From NCBI GenBank assembly GCA_002340925.1, contig DDMR01000089.1:1-15199 (forward strand): a DNA stretch of 15,199 nt. The letters run 5' to 3'. A program made the translations under genes and the position numbers. Origin of the DNA: Actinobacteria bacterium UBA2541. GTDB lineage: Bacteria; Actinomycetota; Actinomycetes; Nanopelagicales; Nanopelagicaceae. The notes under the pieces were generated by a model. That model saw only the letters and a program-made list of their open reading frames with translations, made no database searches and was not told the DNA's origin. Below are positions 13,210 to 15,199 of the stretch, one piece after another; position 1 is the stretch's first letter, and the number at the start of each line of letters is the position of its first letter.

Positions 13210-14676
13210 TTAAACCTTCGCTAATTGCTTGCGAAGCTTTGGACCGATCTTCGCATAGCTCTTTGGATTGATTGGCAACAACCATTGATTAAATCGAACT
13301 GGTGCTGGAATCTGAAGATCCAAATCAACAAGTAATTCATCGATGTTGTGCACAGAGAACGGAATAATGTTTGTTCCGCGGGCATGCTTATTCTCGGTGC
13401 GCTTCTCCATCCAGGCAAGACGCTTATCAATATGAGACAACATTTCACTGCGTGAAGGCAACTTAATTGCACCTTCGATATTTGCTGCAATCCAGATTGC
13501 GCCGATTTCAGCGTTTAATTGGGAGAAGAATGAAGAGTTGTAACCGTTGAAGGCTAAATTCTTAACATCCAATGGAATCAATTGACGATGCAGACGGAAG
13601 TTGCCGCGTTCATCATTGATTGACTTCATAACTGAATCATCAAGGAACGGAACGCGTTGGTAGAAGCCAGTTCCGCAGATTACATAATCTGCATCCAAGG
13701 TCTTTCCATTTGAAAGAGTTACCTTTCCGGCTGCCATGCTAACAATTTCAGTATCGCGCTCAACGAACAGTTTTCCATTCTTAATATTCTTAAAGAAACC
13801 ATCAGTGGCAAGCGAAACTGTGCTTCGAACAATTGTGTCGAGTCCAGTTTTTGGATGCAAGCCAAGCTTTTCTAGCTTGAATTGCTTCTCGATAACTCCC
13901 TGAACACTTCCGAGCATTCCGGCGCTGACCTTCTTGCCTTTCCCGTGTAGGAAAGCTTCGGCGCCCTTCAACTCAATGTAAGGAAATAGCGCTTCGCCCA
14001 TACGAGTTAGAAGGAGCATCTTGTAGTTAAGAACGTTGTTTAGTCGCTTTGGGACCTTCCAGATCAAGTGGCGCGCAACAATAGTTGTCTTTTTTGATGT
14101 TCCAACGGTTGCATTTGCTGCATCGCAAGAGGACTTGCCATAACCAACTACTACAACGTTCTTTCCGCGAACATCTTCTAGTCTATGGAAATCAACTGTA
14201 TGCAGAATCTTTCCGCCTCCAGCTTTAAATGCATCCGCGCCTCTCCATTCCGGGATAAATGGATCGCTAAAAATTCCATTAGCAACAATGAAATAGTCGA
14301 AGTCTTGCGAAGCCACCTTTCCATTGGAATTGGTCTCAACAGTCCATGAACCATTTGCATTCTGTCGCGCACTTGTCACTTCGGTGTTGAAAGAAATCTT
14401 GTTAAATACATTAAATTTTTTGGCATAACCTTCTATATATTGCTGGACTTGTTCGCCACTCGGCCATTCTGGCGTTCCTTTTGGATATCGGTAATCGCTC
14501 AACGCGTAGGTGCTACGAACGTTCTGAGTTCCAAGACCTGGGTATCTGCGTGAAGCAGACCAAACACCACCAACATCAGATTCTTTCTCAAAGACATGAA
14601 CATCATGACCGAATTCAGCTAGAACTTTTGCAGACGAGAGTCCGGCAAATCCAGCTCCTACAATTCCAATTTTCAT
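13210..14676 (-). CDS. Flavin-containing monooxygenase (FMO/BVMO-like)
   Basis: FAD- and NADPH-dependent monooxygenase of 488 residues that would oxygenate a ketone (Baeyer-Villiger) or a soft N/S centre. FAD is bound by GIVGAGFAGLSSAKVLAE (4-21), with E30 at the end of the second strand, followed by DVGGVWSASRRYPGL. The FMO-type linker is degenerate: F150-K-A-G-G ending H159. The NADP site is VVVVGYGKSSCDAA (174-187). The late CGTGF (334-338) matches the family's ATG(Y/F) motif. AGGGG lies nine bases before the ATG. It faces the SDR gene, and the next gene on its strand, upstream of it, is the CrtI-like enzyme. The plant-YUCCA, lysine-hydroxylase and BVMO branches cannot be separated by eye. 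Confidence 0.86.
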   Translation of the reverse strand: MKIGIVGAGFAGLSSAKVLAEFGHDVHVFEKESDVGGVWSASRRYPGLGTQNVRSTYALSDYRYPKGTPEWPSGEQVQQYIEGYAKKFNVFNKISFNTEVTSARQNANGSWTVETNSNGKVASQDFDYFIVANGIFSDPFIPEWRGADAFKAGGGKILHTVDFHRLEDVRGKNVVVVGYGKSSCDAANATVGTSKKTTIVARHLIWKVPKRLNNVLNYKMLLLTRMGEALFPYIELKGAEAFLHGKGKKVSAGMLGSVQGVIEKQFKLEKLGLHPKTGLDTIVRSTVSLATDGFFKNIKNGKLFVERDTEIVSMAAGKVTLSNGKTLDADYVICGTGFYQRVPFLDDSVMKSINDERGNFRLHRQLIPLDVKNLAFNGYNSSFFSQLNAEIGAIWIAANIEGAIKLPSRSEMLSHIDKRLAWMEKRTENKHARGTNIIPFSVHNIDELLVDLDLQIPAPVRFNQWLLPINPKSYAKIGPKLRKQLAKV

Positions 14677-14710
14677 CCGATTAAACCCCTATCTCCCCAG
14701 CGAAGCCAGG

Positions 14711-14720
14711 ATTATTAGCA
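14711..14720 (-). promoter_or_regulatory. Possible extended -10 promoter of the monooxygenase gene
   Basis: TGCTAATAAT on the minus strand fits an extended -10, about 34 bases before the monooxygenase ATG, leaving a short leader with a Shine-Dalgarno. The rest of the 109-bp gap (14677-14785) shows no terminator for the CrtI-like gene and no small gene that I can support, so readthrough from that gene is also possible. Confidence 0.35.
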
Positions 14721-14785
14721 AGTTAGATTAGGAATTAAGCGGTGAATCACTTATCCAAAGCGCGCGATGGATATCCGATTGACGC

Positions 14786-15199
14786 TTACGTTTGTTTTAG
14801 GCGTATTGCCTCGGCAACTAGCTCTGCGCTAATTCCGACAAGAGGAAGCCCGCCACCTGGATGGGCAGAACCGCCAGCGCAATATAAATTCTTCAACGGT
14901 GAAGTATTTTTGGCACGCAGAAAAGCTGATCGAGCACCATTGCTCGATGTTCCATAGATTGAGCCACCGGGCGCGCCAACTCTGTTCTCTAAATCAGCTG
15001 GTGTTGAAAATTCCATAACATCCAATCGCTCTGAGACTTTTAAACCTAGTTCATCAAGTCTTGCAATAATCTTTGCTGCGTATTCTGCAGAACCCGTGTT
15101 CCAATCCCACCCAGTACCAGGTTCATGCCTTGGTGCATTGACTAAGACAAACCAAGATTCCTTATTTGAACCCTTAACCATGTCCGGATCTTTTGGTGC
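14786..15199 (-). CDS. CrtI/CrtD/CrtN-like FAD oxidoreductase, C-terminal part
   Basis: The frame is open through the window edge, so only the last 137 residues are visible. ATG at 15181 is internal. The C-terminus carries the carotenoid desaturase family signature: GTSSNGARSAFLRAKN, then NLYCAGGSAHPGGGLPLVGISAELVAEAI, the FAD-binding end. The SSN...AFLR plus HPGGGLP pattern is closer to CrtD/CrtN-type desaturases and diapocarotene-type oxygenases than to the CrtI in this window. It may therefore modify a carotenoid end group, but the FAD Rossmann half and most of the substrate domain are outside the window. It is the gene upstream of the monooxygenase on the same strand, 109 bp away. Confidence 0.8.
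   Translation of the reverse strand, partial: APKDPDMVKGSNKESWFVLVNAPRHEPGTGWDWNTGSAEYAAKIIARLDELGLKVSERLDVMEFSTPADLENRVGAPGGSIYGTSSNGARSAFLRAKNTSPLKNLYCAGGSAHPGGGLPLVGISAELVAEAIRLKQT

Noticed and set aside
13199..13216. TTTAAT/ATTAAA inverted repeat between the SDR and monooxygenase genes as a bidirectional terminator
   Set aside because: The stem is made only of A and T with six pairs and no flanking T-run beyond the stem, too weak to call.
14742..14957. Plus-strand open frame at the right edge, over the gap and the CrtI-like gene
   Set aside because: Most of it lies opposite the conserved HPGGG region of the CrtI-like gene, and no recognisable domain or ribosome site is seen.
1..15199. 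Mobile element, phage, CRISPR or defence island
   Set aside because: No transposase, integrase, terminal inverted repeats, spaced direct repeats, tRNA attachment site or defence domains were found; gene content is housekeeping, pigment and small-molecule metabolism.

Overview
The window looks like a chromosomal piece of a small, streamlined, AT-leaning actinobacterium, most likely one of the freshwater acI lineage (Nanopelagicales/Planktophila-like). This is inferred from an actinobacterial gene set (a PASTA Ser/Thr kinase, an idsA/metF divergent pair, an actinobacterial CDP-alcohol phosphotransferase) written in AT-rich DNA, from almost no intergenic space, from frequent 4-bp gene overlaps and from several apparently leaderless starts. 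No tRNA, rRNA, CRISPR array, insertion sequence or phage gene is visible. The only stretches over 100 bp without a coding gene are about 6187-6294, 12241-12409 and 14677-14785, and all three hold regulatory signals.

Left block (1-6294). The 3' part of an ogt-type DNA methyltransferase on + runs convergently into a tight minus-strand operon. Read in its own direction, that operon is pnuT-like transporter, P-loop kinase, PASTA Ser/Thr kinase (pknL-like), endonuclease IV (nfo), EamA exporter, threonine aldolase. A clear TPP (thiamine pyrophosphate) riboswitch aptamer lies directly in front of the transporter, between it and crtB. It reassigns the 'PnuC' protein as a thiamine importer (PnuT) and makes the overlapping P-loop kinase a candidate vitamin-trapping kinase. 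The apparent Shine-Dalgarno sequence is part of the aptamer itself.

Middle block (6295-11262). A minus-strand carotenoid operon, idsA/crtE (GGPP synthase), crtI (phytoene desaturase) and crtB (phytoene synthase), can make lycopene from C5 units; no cyclase or cleavage enzyme is in the window. It diverges from metF (methylenetetrahydrofolate reductase) over only about 24 bp, in which the two best -10 hexamers overlap. metF overlaps a CDP-alcohol phosphatidyltransferase. The idsA/metF pair and a nearby PASTA kinase recall the metF-idsA-pknL neighbourhood of corynebacteria and mycobacteria.

Right block (11263-15199). An AraC-family regulator diverges from a short-chain dehydrogenase. A flavin-containing monooxygenase (FMO/BVMO-like) faces the dehydrogenase. 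The window ends inside a second CrtI/CrtD/CrtN-like FAD enzyme. Together these suggest a small inducible oxidative pathway, possibly for an alcohol/ketone substrate or for carotenoid modification. The substrate cannot be read from the sequence.
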